A DNA stretch of 64,000 bases. It comes from Jannaschia formosa. GTDB taxonomy: Bacteria > Pseudomonadota > Alphaproteobacteria > Rhodobacterales > Rhodobacteraceae. The notes under the pieces were generated by a model. The model was given only the letters and a program-made list of their open reading frames with translations, did not search any database and had not been told where the DNA came from. Positions 52,268-61,580 of the stretch are shown here, piece by piece (position 1 is the stretch's first letter; the number at the start of each line of letters is the position of its first letter). The DNA lies in assembly GCF_003340555.1 (NCBI RefSeq), contig NZ_QPLJ01000018.1, positions 26,124-90,123 on the forward strand, written 5' to 3'. Made by a program: the position numbers and the translations under genes.

Positions 52268-55222
52268 TCAGGCCGTCCCGACCAGCACCGGCCCGAAATC
52301 CGGCCAGTCGATCCTTTCGGCCACGGCGCGCGCCGCCGCCTGCATCGTACTCAGCTCGCCCGCGTCCTTCCGCGCCAGCACCGCGCGCAGCGCCTGCTCC
52401 AGCGCGGCCTCTCCGCCCTCGGCGTCATAGGTCAGCCCTGCCTCGGTGCCCTCCAGGACCTCGCGGGTCATGCCCACCGCGGGGATCACCGCGGGCACCC
52501 CGAAGCCGAGCGCCAGCATCAGCGAGCCCGAGGTCAGGATCTTCTGGTAAGGGTAGACCGCCACGTCCGCGGCCCGCAGGAAGAGCTGCATCTCCAGGTC
52601 GGCGACGAAGCGGCGGGTGGCGCGGATGCGCGCCCGCTCCGCCTGCGAGAGGCCCTCCATCACCTGCCGCTGGACCGCGCCGGTCATCCGCCCGGCGATC
52701 AGCAGCACCGCCTGCGGCCGCTCGGCCAGAAGCCGGCGGAAGACCGCGATCAGCTGCTCGACGCCCTTGTAGGGCCGGACCTGGCCGGTGAACAGGATTA
52801 CGTCCTCCTCCGCCCCGATCCCGAGCTGGGCGCGCGCCTGCGCGCGGGTGACGAAATCGGCATAGGCGCCGACATAGCTGCCGTGGCGCGAGACGCGGAC
52901 CTTCTCGCGCGGGATCTCGAACACCTCCGCCACCTCGTCGACCGAGGCCTCGGAATGGAAATGCAGCGCATGGGCCGCCGCCGCGATGCGGTTCGACATC
53001 TCCACCTCCAGCGCCTGGTAGGGGCTGTCATGCGAGACCGTGTTGTGGATCGTCCAGACCAGCCGGCCGCCTTTGGCGACGAAGGTCTCGACCTTGCCCA
53101 GGAAGTCATCGACCCGCTTGCGCGCCTCCTGCCGGTCCTCGACATCCGTCAGGACGAAGTTCAGCCAGTGCAGGTGGAAGGTCAGAAGGCCCGGCCGCTC
53201 CATCAGGTCGATCTGGCGCAGGGCCGCGTCTATGTCGCCGGCGCAGATCTCGATGCGGTCCCGCGCGCCGCCATAGAGCAGGTGCTGATAGGGGTTGGAG
53301 CGGGAATAGTCCGGCCAGAACAGCACCATCGGCGTGTCGTCCCGGCGCTTGTAGGTGACGCGGCGGGGCTCCTCGGGGTTGGGGACGTGGACGTCCCAGA
53401 ACCGGTCCAGCCCCATCCGCGCCAGCGCCTCGCGCTGGACCCGGTAGGTGTTGGTCGTCTGGAAGCCCTCGTTGACGTTCGAGGTGTTCTGCCCGTGCCA
53501 GCGCCGCTGGTAGAGGATCTCCTCGACATGGCGCATCGGGCCGACCTCGGACAGCTTGAGGAAGATGTCGTAGTCGACCGCGTTGACGATGTCCTCGCGG
53601 AACAGGCTGGTGCGTTCCCAGGCGGCGCGGCGGAACATCCGGAAGTGATGCACGATCGAGGTGATCATGATCTTCTGGTGGCTGTAGACCGGCCAGGCAT
53701 ATTCGTCCTTGATGTAGGCGCCCCCGGCGTCGATGCGCTCGCAGGAGCCGTAGGCGCAGGCGAGGTTCGGGTCGTCGTCGAGCGCGGCGACCAGCCGCGA
53801 CACGGCGCCGGGCTTGAGGCAGTCGTCGCTGTCGAGCTGGCCGACATAGGGCGCGCGCGACATCCGGATCGCCCGGTTCGAGGCGAAGCCGATGCCGCCG
53901 TTCTGGAACCGCTGCCAGCGGACGCGCGGCTCGTCGGCATAGAGCCGGGCGAGCAGGTCGGCGGTCCCGTCCTTCGAGCCGTCGTCGGCGAGGCAGACCT
54001 CCAGATCGCGGAAATCCTGCTCCAGCACGGACTCGACGGCGCGCTCGATATAGGCCGAGGCATTGTAGGTCGGGATGTAGATCGAGACCCGCGGCACCTC
54101 CGAGGCGGCGTCCGCGGCCTTGCGGTCCCAGGAATTGGGGCAGAGCGCGCGGGCCAGGGCCACGTCGGCGCGCTCCCCCGCGGGCGGCTCGACCTGCGAC
54201 ACGGTCAGCGGCACGAAGAAGGCGCCGGCGCGCATCAGGCGGAAGGCCAGTTCGTGGGCGGCGTAGGGGCTGCCCTGGAAGCGGGTCTCGAGCGGCCCCA
54301 CCCGGCGCAGGAGCGGCGCCGGCACCACCATGTTGAGCCCCTGGATGTCGCGGAACGGAAAGCGCGACAGCCGCTTCGCCGGGACCCGGGCGAAGGGCGT
54401 GGACAGGTCGCCCTCGCGCTTCTCGGGCAGGATCGGCTGGACGACATTGTCCGAGATCGCGGCGTAATGCAGCGCACGGCGCAGCAGCAGCGGGTCAAGC
54501 TCGACCCGCCCGCTCAGGAAGACGACCAGATCGGCCTCCTCGGCGATCCGCTCCAGCCGGGCGGCGGCCTGCGGCGTGGTGACGGCGGCCTGCACGGCGT
54601 CGCCCGCCAGCGGCGCGGGGAAGGCGAGGCCCGGGTCGAGCTTCGGGTCGAACACCGTCACCTGCAGCGCGGCCGAGAGTCCCTCCTGCCGGGCCAGCGC
54701 GGCGAGGATCGGCGCCGTCGGGACGTCCGGCTCGGCCGACAGCACGACATGGATGCGGCGCAGCCGGTGGGCCATCGCCTCCGACAGGCGCGCGGCGGCG
54801 TCGTCGAGGAAATAGGGCACGCCCGAGCCCATGCCGACGGGCTGCGGCAGGGCCAGGCCGGGCGGATAGGGCTTGGGCGCCGGGGCGTCGGCGTCGAGCC
54901 GCCGGAACGGGCGGCGCAGTCTCGGATCGGGGCAGGAGGCGTAGTCGGCCGGGATGTCGAAGGGCCCGACGGGCAGGTCGGCCCGGGCCCGCGCCTCGGC
55001 GATCTGGTCGGCATAGATCGCGAAGGCCTGCGCCGGGACCCGGGGGCGGTAGCGGATCGAATCGAGCATCCGCTCGGCGCCGGCAAAGTCGCCGCGCCCG
55101 ATCCGCTCCAGCGCGACCTGGGCGCGCCGCCAGGGGTTGCGGGGGGCGTCCGAGACGGCCCGGGGGATGTCGGCCGCCTCGCGCAGGCCGGGCAGGTCGG
55201 GGGCAGTCCTCAGATCGTCCAT
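52268..55222 (-). CDS. Bifunctional GT2 + GT4 glycosyltransferase
   Basis: A 984-residue protein. The GT2 domain (about 379-600) carries VSIYIPTYNASAYIERAV, LADDGSKDGT, GFASNRAIRM and the metal site GQLDSDDCLKPG, and DYDIFLKLSEVG. The C-terminal half is a GT4-like GT-B module (about 625-980) with WTIHNTVSH, HGSYVGAY, ILFTGQVRPYKGVEQL and a nucleotide-sugar site around KILTSGSLMLAL. The first 370 residues hold a partial second GT-A-like region. It is four bases from manC, likely the same transcript, so GDP-mannose may be its donor; this is inference. Confidence 0.9.
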   Translation of the reverse strand: MDDLRTAPDLPGLREAADIPRAVSDAPRNPWRRAQVALERIGRGDFAGAERMLDSIRYRPRVPAQAFAIYADQIAEARARADLPVGPFDIPADYASCPDPRLRRPFRRLDADAPAPKPYPPGLALPQPVGMGSGVPYFLDDAAARLSEAMAHRLRRIHVVLSAEPDVPTAPILAALARQEGLSAALQVTVFDPKLDPGLAFPAPLAGDAVQAAVTTPQAAARLERIAEEADLVVFLSGRVELDPLLLRRALHYAAISDNVVQPILPEKREGDLSTPFARVPAKRLSRFPFRDIQGLNMVVPAPLLRRVGPLETRFQGSPYAAHELAFRLMRAGAFFVPLTVSQVEPPAGERADVALARALCPNSWDRKAADAASEVPRVSIYIPTYNASAYIERAVESVLEQDFRDLEVCLADDGSKDGTADLLARLYADEPRVRWQRFQNGGIGFASNRAIRMSRAPYVGQLDSDDCLKPGAVSRLVAALDDDPNLACAYGSCERIDAGGAYIKDEYAWPVYSHQKIMITSIVHHFRMFRRAAWERTSLFREDIVNAVDYDIFLKLSEVGPMRHVEEILYQRRWHGQNTSNVNEGFQTTNTYRVQREALARMGLDRFWDVHVPNPEEPRRVTYKRRDDTPMVLFWPDYSRSNPYQHLLYGGARDRIEICAGDIDAALRQIDLMERPGLLTFHLHWLNFVLTDVEDRQEARKRVDDFLGKVETFVAKGGRLVWTIHNTVSHDSPYQALEVEMSNRIAAAAHALHFHSEASVDEVAEVFEIPREKVRVSRHGSYVGAYADFVTRAQARAQLGIGAEEDVILFTGQVRPYKGVEQLIAVFRRLLAERPQAVLLIAGRMTGAVQRQVMEGLSQAERARIRATRRFVADLEMQLFLRAADVAVYPYQKILTSGSLMLALGFGVPAVIPAVGMTREVLEGTEAGLTYDAEGGEAALEQALRAVLARKDAGELSTMQAAARAVAERIDWPDFGPVLVGTA

Positions 55223-55226
55223 GGCC

Positions 55227-56669
55227 TTACCCCTTCGCCCCCTGGCCTCGCGCGTAGACGTCGTCGTATCGGACGATGTCGTCTTCCCCGAGGTAACGGC
55301 CGGTCTGGACCTCGATCAAGACCATCGGGACCTTGCCCGGGTTCTCCATGCGGTGCACGGCGCCCAGCGGGATGAAGACCGACTGGTTTTCGGTCACCAG
55401 CTTCACATCTTCATCGACGGTGACACGGGCGGTGCCCTCGACGACGATCCAGTGCTCGGCGCGGTGGTGGTGCGACTGCAGGCTCAGCGCCGCGCCCGGG
55501 TTGACGTGGATGCGCTTGACCTGGAAGCGGTCGCCCGTGACCAGGCTCTCGAACCAGCCCCAGGGGCGGAAGTCGACGGGCAGGGTCTCGGCCTGCTTCG
55601 CGCCCTTCTCCTTGAGCCGGGCGACGGCGGCCTTCACCTCCTGCGAGCGCGACCGGTCGGCGACCAGCACCGCGTCGGGCGTGGCCACCGCGATCATGTC
55701 GCGAAGCCCGATGCCGACGATCTCGAGCGCGTCCGATTCCGAGCGCAGCAGCGTGTCGTGGCAGTCGAGCGCCGTGGCCCGGCCCTGGCGCACCACGCCG
55801 TCGGCGTCGCCCTCGCTCTCGCGCAGGATCGCGTCCCAGTCGCCCAGGTCCGACCAGGCGCCGCCATAGGGCAGGACCGAGAGGTTGTCCGCCTTCTCCA
55901 TCACGGCATAGTCGATCGAGATGTCGTCGAGCCCGCCCCAGGGGCCGGGATCGAGCCGGGTGAAGCTCAGGTCGCGGGTCGCGCCCTCGACCGCGCTCGA
56001 CACGGCGGCCAGCATGTCGGGCCGATGCGCCTCGAAGGCGGCGATCAGGGTCCTGGCGGTCAGAAGGAAGATGCCCGCGTTCCACAGGTACCGGGCCTCG
56101 GCGAGCATCCGCTCGGCCTCGGGGCGGGCGGGCTTCTCGACGAAGCCCATCAGCGGCACCGGCACGGCGCTGTCGGTGGGCGCCTCCAGCTCCAGCCAGC
56201 CATAGCCGGTCTCGGGGCGGTCGGGGCGGATGCCGAAGGTGACGATGCGGCCGTCCCGGGCAGCGGGCAGCGCCGCCTGCACGGCGGCGCGGAAGCCCGC
56301 ATCGTCGCCCATCAGGTGGTCCGAGGGCGCGACCAGCATCGCCGCCTCCGGGTCCGACTGCGCCAGATGCAGCGCGGCGGCCAGGATGGCGGGGGCGGTG
56401 TTGCGGGCGGCGGGCTCGATCAGGATCGCCTGCGCGGCCAGCTCGCAGGCGGCCAGCTGCTCGGTGACGACGAAGCGGAAATCGCCGCCCGTGACGACGA
56501 CGGGGGCCGCGAAGCCCGGCCCGGCGAGCCGCAGCGCCGAGGCCTGGAACAGGCTCCGGTCGCCGATCATCCGGGTGAACTGCTTGGGATAGCTCTTGCG
56601 CGAGACCGGCCAGAGTCGCGTCCCCGCCCCTCCGCACAGAAGCACCGGATGGACCATCGTATTGCTCAT
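55227..56669 (-). CDS. manC: Mannose-1-phosphate guanylyltransferase / mannose-6-phosphate isomerase
   Basis: A 480-residue bifunctional enzyme. The nucleotidyltransferase part has LLCGGAGTRLWPVSRKSYPK (about 10-29) and FVEKP (176-180); the C-terminal cupin part has the type II isomerase region PWGWFESL and LSQSHHHRAEHW-like HHHRAEHWIVVEGTA with metal-binding His residues. It converts mannose-6-phosphate to fructose-6-phosphate and mannose-1-phosphate to GDP-mannose. With the manB product it gives the full GDP-mannose route. AAAGG precedes the ATG. It leads a two-gene minus-strand unit with the GT2/GT4 gene. Confidence 0.96.
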   Translation of the reverse strand: MSNTMVHPVLLCGGAGTRLWPVSRKSYPKQFTRMIGDRSLFQASALRLAGPGFAAPVVVTGGDFRFVVTEQLAACELAAQAILIEPAARNTAPAILAAALHLAQSDPEAAMLVAPSDHLMGDDAGFRAAVQAALPAARDGRIVTFGIRPDRPETGYGWLELEAPTDSAVPVPLMGFVEKPARPEAERMLAEARYLWNAGIFLLTARTLIAAFEAHRPDMLAAVSSAVEGATRDLSFTRLDPGPWGGLDDISIDYAVMEKADNLSVLPYGGAWSDLGDWDAILRESEGDADGVVRQGRATALDCHDTLLRSESDALEIVGIGLRDMIAVATPDAVLVADRSRSQEVKAAVARLKEKGAKQAETLPVDFRPWGWFESLVTGDRFQVKRIHVNPGAALSLQSHHHRAEHWIVVEGTARVTVDEDVKLVTENQSVFIPLGAVHRMENPGKVPMVLIEVQTGRYLGEDDIVRYDDVYARGQGAKG

Positions 56670-56744
56670 GAGCCTTTACCTTCGGAATGCGATCCGGACG
56701 GCCGAAACCGCCGGGAGATCGGGCGTGATCAATGGATCGAGATG

Positions 56745-56763
56745 CAATATCCTAAGAATATTG
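56745..56763. promoter_or_regulatory. Inverted repeat in the manC control region
   Basis: CAATAT, seven bases, ATATTG, in an AT-rich stretch about 76 bases upstream of manC. It could be an operator for either divergent gene. No matching regulator is encoded here. Confidence 0.45.
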
Positions 56764-56807
56764 GGGAATAAATCGCTCCTTCGGTTCGGAACCCCTCCGC
56801 ACCGGGA

Positions 56808-56837
56808 TTGATATATGTTTCTCCGGGGTGCTATTTG
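56808..56837 (+). promoter_or_regulatory. Candidate promoter for the small coiled-coil gene
   Basis: TTGATA (56808-56813), 18 bases, TATTTG (56832-56837), about 109 bases before the start codon. The -35 is good and the -10 moderate. Confidence 0.35.
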
Positions 56838-56945
56838 AAACGCTGCGGGATGCCAAGCCCGAACTCCGGCCGGCCGCCTTGCTCAGGCAGGGAGACGCCT
56901 GTAGGCTGCGCGGCGCGCGCCCTGCACCTGCCTGAGGACCCCGAG

Positions 56946-57437
56946 ATGCCCGATCCCGCCGCACCCCCCGTCCGGCCCGAGAAGGATGCGTCCGAGGACA
57001 TCCTGTCCTCGCTTGAGGCGATGCTCGACGAGGTCAGCTCCGAGCGCGACGCCCGCCTGCGCCTGCTCGCCGACGCCGGGGGCGCGCCGGCCGCTGCCTC
57101 CCCCGCCGCCGCCATCCGGCCGAAGGCCAGGCGCAAGGCCGCCGCGCCCGATCCCGTCTCCGATCCGGCGCCCGACCCCGATCCGGCGCCTGTCTCCGAT
57201 CCCGCGCCCGGCTCTGCCTCCGACCCGGCCGCCGACCCCGCCTCCGGGCCGCCGACGGAGGCGCGCATCGCCGCGCTCCGCGCCAAGATCGAGAAGGCGC
57301 GCGCGGGGCTCGTCAACCGCGACGCCCGCATCGCCGAGCTCAAGGCCGAGCGCGACGCGCTGCGCGCCGAGCTCGAGAAGATGCGCGCCAGCCGCTCCTG
57401 GCGCCTCACCGCCCCGCTCCGCCGTCTGCGGGGCTGA
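56946..57437 (+). CDS. Small coiled-coil protein with Asp-Pro linker
   Basis: A 163-residue protein of three parts: an acidic start with a helix (ILSSLEAMLDEVSSERDARLR), a middle of Asp-Pro repeats (residues about 62-98), and a C-terminal coiled coil (AALRAKIEKARAGLVNRD, LKAERDALRAELEKM) ending SRSWRLTAPLRRLRG. That SWRLTAPLR ending is common at the ends of coiled-coil glycosyltransferase-associated proteins. GAGGA lies seven bases before the ATG. I do not recognise a named family; a length-setting or scaffold role next to GTs is possible. Confidence 0.75.
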   Translation: MPDPAAPPVRPEKDASEDILSSLEAMLDEVSSERDARLRLLADAGGAPAAASPAAAIRPKARRKAAAPDPVSDPAPDPDPAPVSDPAPGSASDPAADPASGPPTEARIAALRAKIEKARAGLVNRDARIAELKAERDALRAELEKMRASRSWRLTAPLRRLRG

Positions 57438-57464
57438 CCGCCGGGGACGCGACCCGGCAGGCCC

Positions 57465-57481
57465 GCGCGAGGCCGTCTCGC
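57465..57481. terminator. Possible bidirectional terminator
   Basis: CGCGAG-GCCGT-CTCGCG between the converging ends of the small coiled-coil gene and the GT-methyltransferase gene. The stem is 6 bp and no T-tract is present. Confidence 0.35.
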
Positions 57482-57560
57482 GACCCTGACCTCCGGCCCC
57501 GCCCCCTTCGCCGGACAGGCTCCTGCCGCCCTGCGCTCCCCGCAAGGCGCGACGCAGATC

Positions 57561-59345
57561 TCAGTCTGCCGCCATCTTGTCCAGCCGCCTGATCTTCTTG
57601 TCCCAGGCGCGGGGATGGACCAGGTCGTAGGCGCGGCGGTCGCGGTCGTTCTCCTGCCCCTTGCGGAACACGAGCAGGTTCTGGCGGTACCAGTAGCGGA
57701 TGCCGTCCCTCCACCAGATCTGCGGCCGCAGCAGGTCCTGCGCACCGAAGCCCTGGTCGTTGAAGTGCTGCACCCACCAGGACTGCCACTGCTCGTTGAC
57801 ATGGTCCTTGCCGCCCTGGCCGGGGATGGCGGCGCTGAAGACGACGGTATCCGACAGCGCGCAGAGATCGGCCACGAAGGAGGCCCCGCGCGCCTCGGGC
57901 AGGTGCTCGGCGACCTCCAGCGAGGTCACGAGGTCGAAGCGCCGCCCGACCAGGTCGGCCAGCGGCACGTCGCCCAGCGAGAGGTCGACCTTGACCAGCC
58001 GTTCGGGGGTGGCGCGGAAGGCCTCCTCGACATAGCCGCCCTCCATCCCGAGGATGTCGGTGACGCCCTCGTCCTCCCAGACCTTCAGCCAGGTGCCCGC
58101 GCCGCAGCCCACGTCGCAGACGCTGGAGATGCCGGGCAGCACCTCCCGCAGGAGCGGCACGATATAGGACGCCGCCTTGTAGGAGGCGTCGGACTGCGCG
58201 GCGTAGAAATCGGAATCGTAAGTCTTCAGGTGGTCGCCCGACGGCGGGGCGGGGGCGACGCGGGAACGGGCGGGGGGCTCGGGGGCAGGGTCGGGGACGA
58301 CCTCGGGGGCCGTCCCGGAGGCACTGGCATCCGAGGGACTGGCCTTCGAGGGACCGGCATCCGAGGCACCGGGCTTCGGAGCCTTGGCCTTCGGAGCCCT
58401 GGCCACCGCGCGGGCCGCGGAGACGGGCCTGGGCGCGGCCGGCTTCCCGGATGCGGCGGACGCGGCGGGCGCGCCCTCCAGCAGCTCGGCGATGCGCGCG
58501 GCCCAGATCGGCGCCAGCGTGGCGACCTCGAACTCGGTGGCGCGGGCGTGGCGGGCGCGGGCCTCGGCCTCGCCCTCCTCGGAGAGCAGCGTGCGCAGCC
58601 GGGCCGGGATCTCCTCGGGGGTGGGGACGGAGTAGTTTATCTCCTCGTCCATGTCGTAGTAGAGCACCCAGCGGCCATGGGCGAGCACGTCGAAGGTCGA
58701 CCGCCCGTAGTCGAGATGGTCGGACACCCGCACCATGCCCCGCACCCGCGGCACCCAGTGCTCCATGTCGATCTTGCCCAGGGCGCGGACGTTGGGCCGC
58801 TCGACCGGACACTCCTCGGAGGGGAACAGCAGCACCTCGATGTCGTCGTCGACCTGCTCCAGCAGGTCCTTGATGACGGGCAGCTTGGACTTCATGAAGC
58901 GGTGCGGCGGGTCGTAGTACCACAGCACCCGCTTCTCCTCGGGCAGCGGCGCGAAGGCGGCGGGCGCCTTGAAGCGGGGGGCGGGGCGATACATCGTGCG
59001 AGCGGCGAAGCCCATCTCGGTCATCTTGCGGGCCGCCGACCGGGTGTTGCACCAGACCTCGACCGGCGGCGCGCGGCGCAGCCGCTCCTGCAGCTTGGGC
59101 GAGCCCATCAGCTTGTTGACCACGGTCTGCAGCGCATAGAGGATCGAGCGCTTCATCACCTCGTCGGAGACCGACAGCGTGTTGTGCAGAAGGCCGATGT
59201 CCTGGCCCTCGGGCAGCGGCCCCTTCTTGAGCACCTCCTCGTCGAAACGCGTGACCGAGATCCCCTGGCCCTTGAGCGCCTGCTCCAGCGTGATCAGGCC
59301 CATGATCGAGCCGCTGCTCGTCGTGGTGGCCACCTTCATTGTCAT
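57561..59345 (-). CDS. Glycosyltransferase-methyltransferase fusion
   Basis: A 594-residue protein. The first 250 residues look like a GT-B half (LWYYDPPHRFMKSKLPVIKD, HWVPRVRGMVRVSDHLDYG). A low-complexity linker of about 60 residues, encoded by 15-bp repeats, leads to a class I SAM methyltransferase (about 370-590) with CDVGCGAGTWLKVWEDEG, LGMEGGYV, VTSLEVAEHLPE and SAAIPGQGG. The methyl group probably goes on a sugar hydroxyl. AAAGGA lies seven bases before the ATG. It is followed closely upstream by the next GT2 gene on the same strand. Confidence 0.85.
   Translation of the reverse strand: MTMKVATTTSSGSIMGLITLEQALKGQGISVTRFDEEVLKKGPLPEGQDIGLLHNTLSVSDEVMKRSILYALQTVVNKLMGSPKLQERLRRAPPVEVWCNTRSAARKMTEMGFAARTMYRPAPRFKAPAAFAPLPEEKRVLWYYDPPHRFMKSKLPVIKDLLEQVDDDIEVLLFPSEECPVERPNVRALGKIDMEHWVPRVRGMVRVSDHLDYGRSTFDVLAHGRWVLYYDMDEEINYSVPTPEEIPARLRTLLSEEGEAEARARHARATEFEVATLAPIWAARIAELLEGAPAASAASGKPAAPRPVSAARAVARAPKAKAPKPGASDAGPSKASPSDASASGTAPEVVPDPAPEPPARSRVAPAPPSGDHLKTYDSDFYAAQSDASYKAASYIVPLLREVLPGISSVCDVGCGAGTWLKVWEDEGVTDILGMEGGYVEEAFRATPERLVKVDLSLGDVPLADLVGRRFDLVTSLEVAEHLPEARGASFVADLCALSDTVVFSAAIPGQGGKDHVNEQWQSWWVQHFNDQGFGAQDLLRPQIWWRDGIRYWYRQNLLVFRKGQENDRDRRAYDLVHPRAWDKKIRRLDKMAAD
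58326..58400 (-). repeat. Five 15-bp tandem repeats in the linker
   Basis: Five units of 15 bases (first unit GGCATCCGAGGGACT on the plus strand) encode the Pro/Ser/Ala/Lys-rich linker between the two domains. Units differ by a few bases, so copy number may change by slippage in phase without breaking the frame. Confidence 0.65.
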
Positions 59346-59406
59346 GTCACGGTCCTTTCCTCGACTGCGGCGCCTTCTGCCCCAGATCGCAGAGCACGGC
59401 AAACCG

Positions 59407-61353
59407 TCACGGCGCCGCCGCGTCCAGCACCCGGATCTCGGGGCGATAGCGCCCGCCCGCCCCCGCGCCCGGCAGCCGGCGCAGGGCGCGGGTCTCGACC
59501 GTGTCGCCATAGACCAGCACCTCGATCCGGGTGCCGTCGACGACGCCGCGCAGCGCCTCGCAGATCGCCGTCGCGCCCTCCCCGGCCTCGTAGGCGTTGA
59601 CCTCGACCAGGCCCACGCGCCGGCCCTGCCGGGCCAGTTCGGCCAGCTCGGCGGCCAGCTCCTCCATCTCGGGGCCGGGGCGGCGGAAGTCGCCCTCGAC
59701 CACCAAGTCGTAGGGCGGGCGCGCCGCCAGCGCCGCGGCGCGGTCGGGGCGCATCATCGCGGGCACCGGGAAGGGCCGGTCCGCCGGGTCGCCGCTGTAG
59801 CGCAGCGCCCCCGACGCCGCCGCCTCGGCCCAGGTCGCATGGTGGCGCAGATGCGCGTCGAGATATTCCTTGCGCACCCCGTAGTAGAAGCCGTCCACCC
59901 CCGTCACCGCGCCGGTCGTGACCGAGGTCTCCGATTCGCGCTGGAAGGACAGCGGCCCGGTCTTCAGCTTCTGGAACGAGTCGCGGCCGAAGACCGCCTG
60001 CATCCGGCGGATGAACTCGTTGTCGGCGCCGAAGCGCACCGTGTCCCAGTAGCCCAGGGCCGCCCGCACGGGCGCCTTGCGCCACAGGAAGGACGAGGTG
60101 TTGAAGATCGTGAAGGCGCCGTTGCCGCGCACCTTCACGCAGGTCAGGTCCTCCTGCAGGCGCGCCTGCTCGGAGGTGCAGCCCATCGTCCCGGGGGTCT
60201 CGGCCAGGTGCCGCATCTGGGTCTCGATCTTGAGCGGGTGCGACCAGTCGTCGGCATCGTGCAGGGTGACGAACTCGCCCCGCGCCGCGTCCAGCCCCCG
60301 GTTGCGGGCGACATAGGCGCCGCCGTTCTTCTCCATCCGGATCAGCCGGATGCGCGGGTCCTCGGCGGCGAAGCGTTCGGCGACGGCGCAGGTGTCGTCG
60401 GGGCTGACATCGTCGATGACGATGATCTCGAGATTGCGCCAGGACTGCGCCTGCAGCGAGCGCAGCGCCGTGGGCAGCATCGCCTCGGCCTCGTAGGCGG
60501 CGATCAGCACCGTCACCAGCGGGCCGTCGGTCACCGGCGCAGGCTGCTCGGCCGAGAGCCGGTCGTAGGCCGTCGGCCCCTCGGGCAGGAGCGTCGCCCC
60601 CGCCAGCCCGTGGGCGGCCAGCATGGCGTTGATCCAGACCAGCCGCGCCTCGGGCGTGGGCTCGAAATTGGCCCGCGCCAGCAGCGCGTCGGGCGTGGCC
60701 TCGCCGGCCAGCGCCAGCCGGTCATAGGCGGCCAGCCCGCCGGCCCGGTCCTCCGCCAGGTGATGGGCCAGAAGCTCCGAGATGGCGATCTGGCAGCGCA
60801 TCTCCAGGTCGGGCGCCTCGGCGCGGGCGCGTCCCAGCCAGCCGAGCGCGGCCTGCCCGTCCCCCGCCTCGCGCAGCCGCAGGTGCCAGACCGCCAGCTC
60901 GCGCGCGGCCAGCGCCCGGCCGCGGGCCGAGGGGTCGCGCCCGGCCATCTCGCGCAGCTCGGCCAGCGCCTCCTCGGTGAAGCCCAGCATCAGCAGCTTG
61001 TCGCGCACCGCGCGCACCCGCCGCAGCGCGTCGCGCTCGGGGTCCTCGGGGCGCGTCGGCCAGCCCTTCTCGGCGCCGCCCTCGCGGACGTAGTGCAGCA
61101 GCGGGTTCTCGCCCCGCTCCAGCACCTCGGGATGCGCCTCGACATAGAACCGCGTGTCGAAGTTCTTGCCCGGGTCGCGGCCCATCGCGGCGCCGTAGCG
61201 CAGGTAGTGCTCGGCCGGCTCCATCCCCAGAAGCGCCACGTCCGGGTAGGTCTCGGCATACCAGATGCCATGCACGTGCCGGGACTGCCGCGCCATGCGG
61301 CAGGCCCGCTTCAGGTTCGTGCGTACCAGCGGATCGTCGCGAACGGTCAGCAT
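59407..61353 (-). CDS. Glycosyltransferase family 2 protein with N-terminal helical domain
   Basis: A 648-residue protein. The GT2 domain (about 275-500) has VTVLIAAYEAEAMLPTAL, IIVIDDVSPDDT, GGAYVARNRGLDAA and the metal site VTLHDADDWSHP, then a GADNEFIRRMQ acceptor segment. The first 270 residues carry a recurring WYAETYPDV/FYVEAHPEV motif found in other GTs with N-terminal repeats, followed by helices that may be TPR-like. It is 61 bases before the GT-methyltransferase gene on the same strand, probably one transcript. Confidence 0.9.
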   Translation of the reverse strand: MLTVRDDPLVRTNLKRACRMARQSRHVHGIWYAETYPDVALLGMEPAEHYLRYGAAMGRDPGKNFDTRFYVEAHPEVLERGENPLLHYVREGGAEKGWPTRPEDPERDALRRVRAVRDKLLMLGFTEEALAELREMAGRDPSARGRALAARELAVWHLRLREAGDGQAALGWLGRARAEAPDLEMRCQIAISELLAHHLAEDRAGGLAAYDRLALAGEATPDALLARANFEPTPEARLVWINAMLAAHGLAGATLLPEGPTAYDRLSAEQPAPVTDGPLVTVLIAAYEAEAMLPTALRSLQAQSWRNLEIIVIDDVSPDDTCAVAERFAAEDPRIRLIRMEKNGGAYVARNRGLDAARGEFVTLHDADDWSHPLKIETQMRHLAETPGTMGCTSEQARLQEDLTCVKVRGNGAFTIFNTSSFLWRKAPVRAALGYWDTVRFGADNEFIRRMQAVFGRDSFQKLKTGPLSFQRESETSVTTGAVTGVDGFYYGVRKEYLDAHLRHHATWAEAAASGALRYSGDPADRPFPVPAMMRPDRAAALAARPPYDLVVEGDFRRPGPEMEELAAELAELARQGRRVGLVEVNAYEAGEGATAICEALRGVVDGTRIEVLVYGDTVETRALRRLPGAGAGGRYRPEIRVLDAAAP

Positions 61354-61483
61354 CTGTCGTCTCCGTAGCCGGCGGCGCGATCGCCTGCGCGCCCCAGGCC
61401 TCCCCCGGGGCTCTTGGTCGCGCCTCCGGGCGCGGGCCGCAACCCCTCGAAACCACCCCTCCTCCCGCGGGCGACGGGTGCAA

Positions 61484-61511
61484 TTGCATCCGGCGATCCA
61501 TCGCCTATGGT
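61484..61511 (+). promoter_or_regulatory. Candidate promoter of the methyltransferase/coiled-coil gene
   Basis: TTGCAT, 16 bases, TATGGT, about 70 bases before the start. The -35 is overlapped by a perfect palindrome TGCAATTGCA (61479-61488), a possible operator. Confidence 0.45.
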
Positions 61512-61580
61512 GCGGCGACTTTCGCGATGCCCCCCCGGGAGGGCCCGCCCCTTCCCGCCGCTTCCGGAGCGTCCTGACAG

